Shown: positions 9,773 to 18,071 of the stretch, piece after piece
Position numbering within the stretch: position 1 is the first letter of the stretch
Layout of the letters: each line of letters starts with the position of its first letter
Assembly: GCA_963702995.1 (NCBI GenBank)
Contig: OY969783.1
Span: 3,038,001 to 3,102,000 of the forward strand
Direction: 5' to 3'
Length of the DNA: 64,000 nt
Origin: MFD04580-c1 sp963702995
GTDB taxonomy: Bacteria > Planctomycetota > Phycisphaerae > Tepidisphaerales > Tepidisphaeraceae
Notes under the pieces: generated by a model
What the model saw: the letters and a program-made list of their open reading frames with translations, nothing else
What the model was told of the DNA's origin: nothing
The model's database searches: none
Made by a program: the position numbers and the translations under genes

Positions 9773-9806
9773 TTCCTTTGGATTGGTGCTTCGGATTTTC
9801 GCTTCT
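9773..9806 (+). repeat. Third copy of the dispersed intergenic motif
   Basis: The sequence TTCCTTTGGATT-GG-TGCTTCGGATTTTCGCTTC matches the motif found at 520-552 (minus) and 632-660 (plus). It again lies just upstream of a gene start (9836). See the repeat entry at 520. Confidence 0.55.
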
Positions 9807-9835
9807 AAAGGTTTCGAACAAGTAGCCTTCTCGAC

Positions 9836-10954
9836 ATGACCCCCAGCGCCCTCTTCTACATCAGCGGCCACGGCTTCGGGCACGCCCGCCGGGTGGCGCA
9901 GGTGATCCGCGAGCTCCGGCGGATCGCACCCGAAATGCCGCTCTCTGTCCGCACCACAGCGCCGCAGCGGATCTTCGAGCCGATCGACCCTGCCCACTTC
10001 GCCTCGACCGAACTGGATGCCGGAATGGCCGAACTCGACCCGCTGCATATTGACGCCGAGGCATCGCTCCAGCGGCTCGAGCGGCTCGTCGCCCGCAAGC
10101 AGGCCATCATCGATTCCGAGGCGGCCGCCCTCCGCGGCATCCGACCGTCAGTCGTCATCTCCGACATCCCCTTTCTCGCCGGCGACGTCGCCGAGGCGTG
10201 CGGCATCCCTTGCCTCGGCATGAGCAATTTCACCTGGGACTGGATCTGTGATGGTCTATTCGAGCGACACCCCCACCTCGCCGCCCGCTACGCCGCCGTG
10301 CGGCCGCACATGCTCGAAGGGTATGGAAAGATGGCGGCCGCCCTCCGCCTCCCCTTCGGCGGCCTGAGCGAAGCGTTCCAAAAAGTGATTGACGTCCCCC
10401 TCGTCGCGGCCAAGGGGACCGCCTCACCTGCCGACGTGCGAAGAAAGCTCAATATCGGATCATCCGACCTTCGCCCCCGCATCTTGTTCGGCATGCGCGG
10501 CGGCCTGGGGACCGCCGCCCTCCTCACCGCGGCCGCCGCCTCGCCCGATTTCCTCTTCCTCTGCCCCTATGCGATCAACGCACCGCTCCCCGCAAACGTG
10601 CTGCTCGCGCCGCTGGGCCCCTTCCTCGACTTTTCCGACCTGCTGCTCATCAGCGACGCCGTCGTCTCCAAGCTCGGCTACAGCCTCGTCGCCGAGTGCC
10701 TGGCCACGCGCGTGCGCATGCTCTGGCCCCGCCGAATCGTCTTCCGCGAAGACTTCATCGTCGAGCGCGACGCCCCCCGCTATATCCCGATGCGAGAGCT
10801 TAACGTCGCCGATTTCACCTCCGGCCGCTGGCGTGAAGGGCTCCGGGAGCTGATGGCCGTCCCAATGCCCGAAGAACGCTGCCCCGCGGAGGGAGCGACA
10901 GCGTGCGCGAAGGCGATCCTGGCGGCGGCGACAGGGGCACCCGCTGACCGTTAA
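9836..10954 (+). CDS. GT-B-fold glycosyltransferase-like protein
   Basis: 372-residue cytosolic protein. It opens with 'LFYISGHGFGHARR', the Gly-rich loop seen at the N terminus of MurG/UDP-glycosyltransferase-like proteins and in the N-terminal domain of plant L-arabinokinases. A second Rossmann half contains 'PRILFGMRGGLG' and later 'LLLISDAVVSKLGYSLVAECLA', which matches the region that binds the nucleotide-sugar donor in family GT28-like proteins ('sDavvsk.Gy...E'). This supports a GT-B fold, but donor and acceptor are unknown and a non-catalytic sugar-binding role is possible. No sugar kinase domain follows. Upstream lies a copy of the dispersed repeat. Confidence 0.7.
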   Translation: MTPSALFYISGHGFGHARRVAQVIRELRRIAPEMPLSVRTTAPQRIFEPIDPAHFASTELDAGMAELDPLHIDAEASLQRLERLVARKQAIIDSEAAALRGIRPSVVISDIPFLAGDVAEACGIPCLGMSNFTWDWICDGLFERHPHLAARYAAVRPHMLEGYGKMAAALRLPFGGLSEAFQKVIDVPLVAAKGTASPADVRRKLNIGSSDLRPRILFGMRGGLGTAALLTAAAASPDFLFLCPYAINAPLPANVLLAPLGPFLDFSDLLLISDAVVSKLGYSLVAECLATRVRMLWPRRIVFREDFIVERDAPRYIPMRELNVADFTSGRWREGLRELMAVPMPEERCPAEGATACAKAILAAATGAPADR

Positions 10955-11078
10955 GATCAAGACTCGGCCGCCGTCGTGGTGCGCCCGTCTACGCGGCATC
11001 GAAGGCGGCTGCCACGCTCGAAAAGGGCGCTCAACGATGGCCCAAGTCTAATCGGCCGCATTTCATGAGGATGATCGC

Positions 11079-11540
11079 GTGCGGCAATTCGTGGCCATCC
11101 TGGAAGACGACACGCCCAGGATCGAGCGAATGCAGGCGGTCCTCGCGGAGAGCCTGCCCGCGTATGAAGTGGCGATCTTCGCCGACGCGCAGCGGATGAT
11201 CGATTGGCTGGCCGGGCACATGGCCGCGGTGGTACTTGTCTCCTTAGACCATGACCTGCCGATCCGAACTCCCGAAGGGCTCCCAATCGACAGCGGCACC
11301 GGCCGCCAAGTAGCCAACTACCTGGCGTCACGGCCGCCCACTTGCCCCGTCATCGTCCACAGCTCGAACCCATACTTTGCGCCAGGGATGTTCTTCGCGC
11401 TGAAGGATGCAGGCTGGCCCTGCAGCCGCGTCTATCCAAGCGACGACACGGCTTGGATCGCCATAACGTGGGGGCCGGAAGTCGTCCGGTACGTGGAAAT
11501 CGGCCGAGAGCGCAGGGCAATCGGCGCTGCCGCGGGCTGA
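11079..11540 (+). CDS. Receiver-like protein (cyclic-phosphate-processing receiver type)
   Basis: 153 residues with the outline of a divergent CheY-like receiver: 'VAILEDDTPRIERMQAVL' at the N terminus gives the acidic pair, and 'VVLVSLDHDLPIRTPEG' gives the phospho-acceptor-like Asp in a 'DHDL' context. The next segment 'GRQVANYLA...CPVIVHSSNP' resembles the receiver families that have been proposed to process cyclic phosphates rather than to relay phosphate. The start is a GTG with AGG eight bases upstream; no in-frame ATG exists near. No kinase is adjacent. The general fold call is firm, the biochemical role is not. Confidence 0.65.
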   Translation: MRQFVAILEDDTPRIERMQAVLAESLPAYEVAIFADAQRMIDWLAGHMAAVVLVSLDHDLPIRTPEGLPIDSGTGRQVANYLASRPPTCPVIVHSSNPYFAPGMFFALKDAGWPCSRVYPSDDTAWIAITWGPEVVRYVEIGRERRAIGAAAG

Positions 11541-11583
11541 AGAATGTGAGCGAGGCCTTATGCCTTAACAGTGAGACCCACGC

Positions 11584-11922
11584 ATGTATCAACTTAAACA
11601 ACTGCCAGGTGACGTCGCATGGATTCCACTCGCTTTTGCCGGGGTCACGATGAAGCCGCTCCATACCGACACCGCCACTGGGGCAAGCACCGTGCTGACC
11701 CGCCTGGCGGCCGGAGCAAGCATCCCGCGTCACCGCCACACCCTGGCTGACGAAACCGTCTACGTGATCGAAGGGGATTTCGTGGAAGACGGCGTCGCCT
11801 ACGGGCCGGGCTCCTTCTTTGCCGGTCAAGCCGGGACAGACCACGGCCCGCACGATTCGGTGTCCGGCTGCGTCGTCCTGACCCGCTTCTCGGCCGCACT
11901 CGATTTCGTTATCGCCGAGTGA
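11584..11922 (+). CDS. Cupin (ChrR-like) protein
   Basis: 112-residue single-domain cupin. Metal-ligand motifs are visible: 'PRHRHTLADETVYVIEGDF' supplies two His and a Glu in the G(X)5HXH(X)3-4E(X)6G pattern, and a later His lies in 'GTDHGPHDS'. The 'TRLAAGASIPRHRH' and 'YVIEGDFVEDGVAYGPGSFF' pieces are typical of the ChrR cupin-like group, which bind Zn or Fe and often act as sensors or small-molecule enzymes. The ATG at 11584 directly opens the domain. It follows the receiver-like gene by 43 bases and may be cotranscribed. Substrate unknown. Confidence 0.75.
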   Translation: MYQLKQLPGDVAWIPLAFAGVTMKPLHTDTATGASTVLTRLAAGASIPRHRHTLADETVYVIEGDFVEDGVAYGPGSFFAGQAGTDHGPHDSVSGCVVLTRFSAALDFVIAE

Positions 11923-12365
11923 TAAGGCGTGGTCGAACCGCGGCCGCATGCCGGCCTTTCATGGCCCGCAGATCCAGAGCGAACCGCCGGCGTGAGCCGT
12001 GCGCCACGCAACGGTCAGCGACGATGTCGCGAAGGAAGCGGGTGCTCCACGTCTCAGTCGTTACTGTCGTAGCAAACTTCAGGTGTGACGGTGTGGCCAA
12101 TATCGAACGGGCTGGCGAACGGCCCGAGGGCCGTGCGCCTTTTCGAAGTAACAGCAGCCGCCAACGTTCAACGCGGCCGCAAGCAAGCAGACGTTCAGCA
12201 AGGCGAATCTCATGACACTGCCCCTCCATCGCCTCCGTGAACAACGGCCCACGGCTCATGCTTCGGCGGAAGGTTGGTTCCGAGAGTTTGTGGAGGGGGG
12301 GAGCACTGCCTGATCGCGAAAAAGAAACAGAACCACCTGCTTTCGCAAGTGGCCCCGTCTTGATT
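11923..12365. other. 443 bases without a recognisable gene
   Basis: No frame shows a known domain, a good ribosome-binding site or a convincing composition. The stretch ends where the tRNA-Phe fragment begins, so it is probably the original host sequence outside the island plus debris of earlier insertions. Confidence 0.4.
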
Positions 12366-12409
12366 GGGCAGAGCCGAAATCGAACCGGCGACACATGGAT
12401 TTTCAGTCC
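12366..12409 (-). other. tRNA-Phe 3' fragment, left att-like site
   Basis: On the minus strand the 44 bases read as the anticodon loop CTGAAAA (anticodon GAA, Phe), the 3' anticodon stem, a short variable loop GTGTC, the T stem-loop around TTCGATT and the 3' acceptor strand TCTGCCC. The 5' half of a tRNA is not present on the other side, so this is not a working gene. An almost identical fragment at 23707-23750 in the same orientation makes the pair look like attL/attR of an island. Two changes here (AA for GG at 12377-12378) weaken the T stem. Similarity between the two sites continues some 35 bases beyond the fragment. Confidence 0.75.
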
Positions 12410-12705
12410 CGGCCACTTCCACGCAGTTCTGGCCAAAAACGGCACTTCCGTCAACCACTGGGGCGCTCACTGGGGCGCTGGCTAAAGTGCATTGGTCTAG
12501 GGGCTTGTTGTGGCTCAGTGTGTGACAATGAGATATGCCCGTGCCGTGCAGGTCTTCGGCCGAGGGCCAACGGCATACGGGGGTGCGATGTCATCGTGTC
12601 GCTGTCGGCGTTGGGTCTTGCTTCATTCAGCCGGGCAGATAAGCCTATCTTTTCGGGTAACCAGCCGCTCCCACATGGCTGATGGATTCACGATTTTGGA
12701 TTAAA

Positions 12706-13637
12706 GGCTCTGTCTCGAAACCATAGTAGCTGCCTAAGATCTGATGCCCCAAGGAGGTGGGCACAGATGGAGCGACACGAACTTACGGACGAGCAATGGG
12801 AACTGGTTGAGCCGCTGATCCCCCGGAGCACGGCCCGCACCGGCCGGCCCGCCAAGGACCGACGGCTGGTCCTCAATGGCATTTTCTGGATTCTGGCGGC
12901 CGGCTGCCCGTGGCGCGACCTGGATCCACGCTTCGGTTCCTGCAAGACGGTGCACCGGTACTTTTGCCACTGGAGACGGACCGGCGTCTTCGCCGCGATC
13001 GTCGAAGCCCTGCAAGTAAAGCTCGACGCCGCGGGGCTGATCGACTGGGAACTGTGGGCCGTTGACGGTTCGAACGTGCGTGCCGCCCGGGCGGCCGCCG
13101 GCGCTGAAAAAAAGTCTCGAGCGTTACCCCGACGAGCCACAGGATCATGGGCTGGGCCGCAGTCGCGGTGGATTCGGCACGAAATTCCACCTCGTCACCG
13201 ACGGGGCGGGAACGCCTCTGGCAGTCGAAGTCACGGCCGGGCAGGTTCACGACTCGACCCGGGCCGAGTCGGTCATCGGCCAAGCGGTCGCGACGCTGAT
13301 CGGGCGGCGGCGGAAGGAGCGACGGCGAAAGCACAAACCGTCGAAACTGGCCGGTGACAAAGGCTACAGCGTTCAGCGACTGCGGGATTGGCTGAAAGGA
13401 CAGAAGATCGAGCCGGTCATTCCGCACAAGGACAATGAGAACGCGCGGCACGACCCGTCGGTTCGATTCGACCGCGTCGCGTATCGCCGGCGCGGCGTGA
13501 TTGAACAGTGCGTCGGATGGCTCAAGGAGTTCCGACGCATCGGGACCCGCTACGAGAAGTTGGCGGTTAATTTCCACGGGATGCTTCAACTGGCAATGAT
13601 CCAGAGATACTTCCGTCTACTGTTTTGAGACAGAGCC
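12706..13637 (+). mobile_element. IS5-type insertion sequence, copy 1 (IS427-like)
   Basis: 932-bp element with 16-bp terminal inverted repeats GGCTCTGTCTCGAAAC and GTTTTGAGACAGAGCC (one mismatch). It carries one two-frame transposase. A second copy, 933 bp and opposite in orientation, lies at 21184-22116 and differs at only a few bases, so both moved recently. The flanks here are AA on the left and TA on the right, so no clean 2-bp target duplication remains, unlike copy 2. Confidence 0.9.
12767..13628 (+). CDS. IS5-family transposase in two overlapping frames
   Basis: Frame one (from 12767) encodes the N-terminal part 'MERHELTDEQWELVEPLIP' (DUF4096-type) and the first catalytic Asp in 'WAVDGSNVRAARAAAGAEKK'. 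Frame two (to 13628) supplies the rest: 'DGAGTPLAVEVTAGQVHDS', 'LAGDKGYSVQRLRDWL' with the second Asp, and 'RRGVIEQCVGWLKEFRRI' with the final Glu region. The frames meet at an A7 run (13107-13113). Joining them here would need a +1 (or -2) slip or transcript slippage. In copy 2 the run is A8, where an ordinary -1 shift would give the fusion. It is therefore uncertain whether this copy makes active enzyme. Confidence 0.85.
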
Positions 13638-13710
13638 TAGTCCGTAGAGCAGGGCTTCTCCGCGATGTCGAGTTTGAGTTATCCCCTATTCCCAGTTAAA
13701 CTTGCACTAA

Positions 13711-15864
13711 ATGGCCACATCCTCGGCGAAAGTTCAAGAATCGGTTCAGGTGCCCTTTCGGATGCACCCCCGAATCTTCGCCGCGCTGGGTTCCGATCTC
13801 GTGACCAACGATATCGTGGCCATGATCGAGTTGGTGAAGAACTCCTACGACGCATTCGCCACCCGTGTCGATGTACGCTTCGGCACCAACGAACAGGGGG
13901 CGTACATCGAGATCGAGGACGACGGCCTCGGCATGTCGAACGCGATCATCGACGACGTTTGGTGCGTTGTGGCCACGCCTTACCGCCAAATGAAGCCATA
14001 TCAGGCCAAGGGGAACAAGTCCAGACGCGCTTCGGGCGAGAAGGGGCTGGGTCGTCTCTCGGCCGCGCGACTGGGTACGCATCTGGAAATGGTGACCAAG
14101 CCGTCCCAACTCGCCGGTTGGCAGGTTGACGTGGATTGGACCGGGATAGAAGGTGCAGGACAGATGAATGCCTGTTACGCGACCCGGAAGAAACTCATCA
14201 CCAATCCCTTCAATTCTACGGGCACAAGGATTCGGATCAGTCAGCTTCGTTCCGAATGGACGGAGGAGAAGGTCGCAGACCTGCGTGATAACCTGTCACG
14301 CCTCCTGTCTCCCTTCGAGTCCGTAGAAGAGTTCACGATCTGGCTCACCCCTCCAGGGGAAACCGCGCTGGCCGTCGAAGTGGAGTCCCCGGAGTTCCTC
14401 TCGCATCCACCCTATTTAATCACGGGCAAGCTGTCGAAAGAAGGCACTCTTACTTTCAAATACACGTACACGCCGATAACGGGAAAGCGTCGTCTCTCGG
14501 GAACCAGCATCAACTGGGAAACTATCAGTGGCAGTCTGCCAAGCACGCGGGGCACGGAATCCGAATCGCCGCGCTGCGGCCCATTCAGATTCGAGATTCG
14601 TGCATGGGATATTGGCCCCGATGATGTCGAGGACATCGCTGAACATTTCAATTTGCAAAAGGGGTTGATTCGCCGTTCGATTCGGGCCTTCAAGGGCATC
14701 TCATTGTACCGCGACAGCATCCTTGTCCTACCGAAGTCAGACACCGCGAGGGACTGGTTAGGATTAGATTTGCGGCGTGTCAGCAAGGTCGGCACACGCC
14801 TCAGCACCAGCCAAATTATCGGGTATGTTGCTGTCACTGCGTCCAACAACAAGAAGATCGACGACACAAGTGATCGGGAGCGATTGGTCCAAAATGAGGA
14901 GGTGCGGGAATTCCAAGACATAATCAAATATGTCGTCGCTGCCTTCGAGACCGAGCGTGATCAAGATCGACGAGAAGCAAAACACGAAGAGCCTCCTCTC
15001 CGAGATATTTTTAAGAGCCTGTCATCGTCGTCCCTCATCGAGAGCATCGACCAACTTGTACGAGATAAGGCAGACGCCTCGGAGGCCTTGCCTCTCGTCA
15101 CCGATTTTAGTCGTGAACTGGATCGCGCCCGTGAGCAGATTGAGCAGCGATTCATCTACTACAGCCGCCTCGCCACGGTCGGCACCATCGCTCAAATGTT
15201 GGTCCACGAGGTGGGGAATAAGACATTGGTAATCGGGCGGCTTTTGACCTCAGTGAAAGAACTGATCGCCCGGTCGGACCAGAAGCACGACGAACTGCAA
15301 CGAGAAGTCGTTCTAGCCGAACAAGCCCTTGACGCCCTCGGCGGACTGGCAGAGCGTTTTTCACCGCTGGCGAACCGGTCGTTCAACAGCCGCAAGCGAG
15401 ACTGCATCGCGGAAGACATTATCGACGATTGCCTGCATGCGCGGGCCGACGTGATCTCCCGGTTAAAAATCGAAGTCGCGTGGAAGTCGAATGCAGAGAC
15501 CAGAGTAGGCATCGATCCCGGCGAACTTTTCGCCGTCGTCTTCAATTTGATCGACAACGCCCTGTACTGGCTCAATCGAAGAGACGAGGGACAACGCCGC
15601 CTCCGCGTCACCGCCAAGACCGTCTCTAATGCGAAACGACTTGAAATTCAGGTACACGACAGCGGTCCCGGTGTGAAACCGGGTGACGAGCAGAGAATCT
15701 TCTGGCCCGGCGTGACAAGACGACCGAACGGGATTGGGATGGGGCTGACCATCGCGTCCGAACTTGTGGCTGAACATGGTGGCAAGATGCGGCTGATTCA
15801 GCCGGGTGATTTGGGGGGAGCGACGTTCGCCTTCGACCTCCCCATCGCGCCTACGACGAGGTAG
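13711..15864 (+). CDS. Double-GHKL ATPase with histidine-kinase-like C-terminal half
   Basis: First gene of a tight four-gene unit. The 717-residue protein has two ATP-binding folds. The N-terminal one is of the MutL/Hsp90/MORC kind: N box 'ELVKNSYDA' (40-48), 'IEDDGLGMS' (68-76) and a Gly-rich lid 'SGEKGLGRLSAARLG' (108-122). An S5-like middle domain follows, with 'GISLYRDSILVLPK...DWLGLD' (329-353). After a linker comes a dimerisation-type helix with a possible phospho-accepting His in 'QMLVHEVGNKT' (His499), then a kinase-type ATP domain with 'NLIDNALYWL' (612-621), 'HDSGPGV' (649-655) and 'NGIGMGLTIASEL' (673-685). No membrane segment, so cytosolic. The fusion of both GHKL types is unusual; partners are a receiver protein, a DNA methyltransferase and a Vsr nickase. 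Confidence 0.8.
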   Translation: MATSSAKVQESVQVPFRMHPRIFAALGSDLVTNDIVAMIELVKNSYDAFATRVDVRFGTNEQGAYIEIEDDGLGMSNAIIDDVWCVVATPYRQMKPYQAKGNKSRRASGEKGLGRLSAARLGTHLEMVTKPSQLAGWQVDVDWTGIEGAGQMNACYATRKKLITNPFNSTGTRIRISQLRSEWTEEKVADLRDNLSRLLSPFESVEEFTIWLTPPGETALAVEVESPEFLSHPPYLITGKLSKEGTLTFKYTYTPITGKRRLSGTSINWETISGSLPSTRGTESESPRCGPFRFEIRAWDIGPDDVEDIAEHFNLQKGLIRRSIRAFKGISLYRDSILVLPKSDTARDWLGLDLRRVSKVGTRLSTSQIIGYVAVTASNNKKIDDTSDRERLVQNEEVREFQDIIKYVVAAFETERDQDRREAKHEEPPLRDIFKSLSSSSLIESIDQLVRDKADASEALPLVTDFSRELDRAREQIEQRFIYYSRLATVGTIAQMLVHEVGNKTLVIGRLLTSVKELIARSDQKHDELQREVVLAEQALDALGGLAERFSPLANRSFNSRKRDCIAEDIIDDCLHARADVISRLKIEVAWKSNAETRVGIDPGELFAVVFNLIDNALYWLNRRDEGQRRLRVTAKTVSNAKRLEIQVHDSGPGVKPGDEQRIFWPGVTRRPNGIGMGLTIASELVAEHGGKMRLIQPGDLGGATFAFDLPIAPTTR

Positions 15865-15869
15865 TGGTC

Positions 15870-17009
15870 ATGGCACAGAAAGTCGTCGTATTGATGATCG
15901 AGGATGATGCTGCGACGGCCGAATCGTGCCTCAAAACAATCCGGGACAGGGTGCCGGAGGTCCATGTCGAGGTCGAACACAATTTCGGAAACGCCGACGC
16001 AAAGATCAAAGCCCTGTCTCCCGACATCATTGTACTTGATCTCTACGAAGGTGATCCAGTCGCCGAAGGCTCGGCCAAGGGGCTGCCGATCTGGACGCAG
16101 ATTTGGCAAGGCAAGTTTTGCCCGCTGATTTTCCATACCGCACGCGAGTTTCCTGATGATCCCCCGCCACCCAAGGATCACCCATTCGTCCAGTACGTGA
16201 GGAAGAGGGCCAAGAGTGATTTGGTGGTGGCCAATCACCTGAAGTCCTTCCTGCCCCACGTGAACGCTCTCCGTTCCGTTCAGCAAGAGATTGCCGGTGT
16301 ACTTCAGCCTGTGCTCCGAGACGTTGCCGCGATTATCTGGCGAGCGCAGAGCGACGAGAAGGAGCGAGACCGCACCCTCGTTCGGGCGGCAAGACGCCGG
16401 GCGGCGGCCATGATGGATGAAGCCACATTGCTCGACGGCAAGCCCATGACGAATTGGGAGCAGTACCTCATCCCTGCGCTCGGCCAGAACCCGCTGATGG
16501 GGGATTTGCTGCGAGTCGTCACCGGCCAAAGCGACGACCCGCACTCTTACCGCGTGGTCCTGACCCCCTCGTGTGACATGGTGAAGGGCAGGAAGCGGTG
16601 TGCCACGCAGATTCTCGTGGCTAAGTGTCGGCCCATCTCAGACTACATGACGGCCGCAAATCTCTCGAACATCAACGAGAAGAAGATGCGCGAGCGGCTG
16701 GCAGTCCTACTGACACAGGAGGAGTGCGGCGGCTACGTCGCTCTCCCCGCACTGCCCGGCGTATTTCCCGTCATGGCAGCGGGGATGCGTGATCTCGATT
16801 TCGTCCAGATGAGTACCGTCGCGAACGCCGCATCCGAGGGGATTCAGTACGTGCGAATTGCCTCAGTGGATAGCCCATTCAGAGAGAAGCTGGCATGGAC
16901 GTACCTTCAGATTGCAGCACGGCCGGGAATGCCTGACTGCGACTCCGAGGAATTCATTACCGCCATCATCAAGGCTATCAGTGCCGGTACAGGAACCAAG
17001 AACGTATGA
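15870..17009 (+). CDS. Receiver-domain protein with unknown C-terminal domain
   Basis: Probable phosphorylation partner of the upstream kinase-like ATPase. The first 130 residues form a receiver: 'VVVLMIEDDAATAESCL' gives the acidic pair (11-13) and 'DIIVLDLYEGD' the acceptor Asp (Asp57). The remaining 250 residues match no family I can name; they lack an obvious HTH and contain 'VVLTPSCDMVKGRKRCATQILVAKCRP' with three Cys. The ATG at 15870 has GAGG eight bases upstream and starts six bases after the previous stop. The gene ends in an ATGA overlap with the methyltransferase gene, showing translational coupling. Output could be control of methylation or nicking rather than transcription. Confidence 0.75.
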   Translation: MAQKVVVLMIEDDAATAESCLKTIRDRVPEVHVEVEHNFGNADAKIKALSPDIIVLDLYEGDPVAEGSAKGLPIWTQIWQGKFCPLIFHTAREFPDDPPPPKDHPFVQYVRKRAKSDLVVANHLKSFLPHVNALRSVQQEIAGVLQPVLRDVAAIIWRAQSDEKERDRTLVRAARRRAAAMMDEATLLDGKPMTNWEQYLIPALGQNPLMGDLLRVVTGQSDDPHSYRVVLTPSCDMVKGRKRCATQILVAKCRPISDYMTAANLSNINEKKMRERLAVLLTQEECGGYVALPALPGVFPVMAAGMRDLDFVQMSTVANAASEGIQYVRIASVDSPFREKLAWTYLQIAARPGMPDCDSEEFITAIIKAISAGTGTKNV

Positions 17010-18064
17010 TTGCGGTGGATTTCTTTTGCGGTGCAGGAGGTTTGACGCGAGGTCTCATGAACGTCGGCGTCAGCGTTGTCGTCGGCATCGACAACGACAA
17101 GGACTGCGAAAAGACCTATGAGTTCAACAACAAGCCAGCGAAGTTCATTCATGGCGACCTCACTAAGTTGGACGTTGACATTTTGAAGAAGCACATCGCA
17201 GGCGTGCCGAAAACCAAGCTACTTTTTGTAGCCTGTGCCCCATGTCAACCATTCAGTCAACACCGACGCGGAGAAGGGCCGGGGCGTGACGGCACTTTGC
17301 TCATGCGGCTCGCGGCGTTCGTCAAGCGATATGAGCCGGGCCAGTTAATTGTAGAGAACGTGCCGGGACTGGCGAAGGTCGGCGGGTACAGCACGTATCA
17401 TCGCTTTCGTCGAGTGCTCGAAGATTGTGGATATAAATGGGATGATGATGTTCTTGACGCGAAGGACTACGGGGTTCCCCAGACCCGGCGTCGTTTCATC
17501 CTGATCGCGACTAAAGGGGTTGCAGCCAGCCTACCCGAGCGGACACATGGTCGGGGACGAGTGCCGTACGTGACGGTTCGCAATGCCATCGCGGACATTC
17601 CTCCCATCGGGGCCGGAGAAACTCACCTCAGAGTGCCAAACCACCGAGCGTCCGCGATCTCTCCCATCAACCTCCTGCGATTGAAGAACACGCCTTCAGA
17701 TGGTGGCGGAAGAATGGACTGGGACGAGAAGCTCGTTCTGGCCTGTCACAAGGATGGATATGAGGGGCACAGCGACGTGTACGGACGCATGGCGTGGGAT
17801 AAGCCAGCGCCGACTCTCACATGCCGCTGTCATAGCATCAGTAATGGTCGTTACGGGCATCCGGTCCAGCATCGGGCAATCTCGCTTCGAGAGGCGGCTC
17901 GCCTCCAAACCTTCAAGGACGGGTTTGTTTTCTTTGGCCCCTCGAAGGCTCATCTCGCCAAGCAAATCGGCAATGCCGTCCCTGTCCTCTTTGCAGAACA
18001 ACTAGCTGCTCACGTTCTTGGTCTGCGGGAATCAGCACCCCGCGAGCGGAAACTGAAGAGGTAG
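17006..18064 (+). CDS. DNA (cytosine-5-)-methyltransferase
   Basis: Transfers a methyl group from SAM to C5 of cytosine in a specific DNA sequence. All main motifs are present in order: I 'DFFCGAGGLTRGL' (5-17), IV with the catalytic Cys80 in 'APCQPFSQH', VI 'VENVPGL', VIII 'QTRRRFILIA', a variable target-recognition stretch, then IX 'REAARLQTF' and X 'QIGNAVPV'. At 352 residues it has the size of a stand-alone Dcm-type enzyme. The start overlaps the preceding stop by four bases. No separate restriction endonuclease gene follows; the only nuclease next door is the Vsr-like protein, so either the endonuclease is missing or the system works in another way. Confidence 0.93.
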   Translation: MIAVDFFCGAGGLTRGLMNVGVSVVVGIDNDKDCEKTYEFNNKPAKFIHGDLTKLDVDILKKHIAGVPKTKLLFVACAPCQPFSQHRRGEGPGRDGTLLMRLAAFVKRYEPGQLIVENVPGLAKVGGYSTYHRFRRVLEDCGYKWDDDVLDAKDYGVPQTRRRFILIATKGVAASLPERTHGRGRVPYVTVRNAIADIPPIGAGETHLRVPNHRASAISPINLLRLKNTPSDGGGRMDWDEKLVLACHKDGYEGHSDVYGRMAWDKPAPTLTCRCHSISNGRYGHPVQHRAISLREAARLQTFKDGFVFFGPSKAHLAKQIGNAVPVLFAEQLAAHVLGLRESAPRERKLKR

Positions 18065-18071
18065 TTGCAAC

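Noticed and set aside
12366..12409. Functional tRNA-Phe gene
   Set aside because: Only the 3' half is present; the sequence where the D arm and 5' acceptor should be does not pair. The same holds for 23707-23750.
12444..12485. Possible recombinase C terminus ('WGAHWGAG') beside the left tRNA fragment, with a similar string near 23565
   Set aside because: The match is only a few residues, the order relative to the tRNA fragment differs between the two sites, and no recombinase motifs are found upstream.
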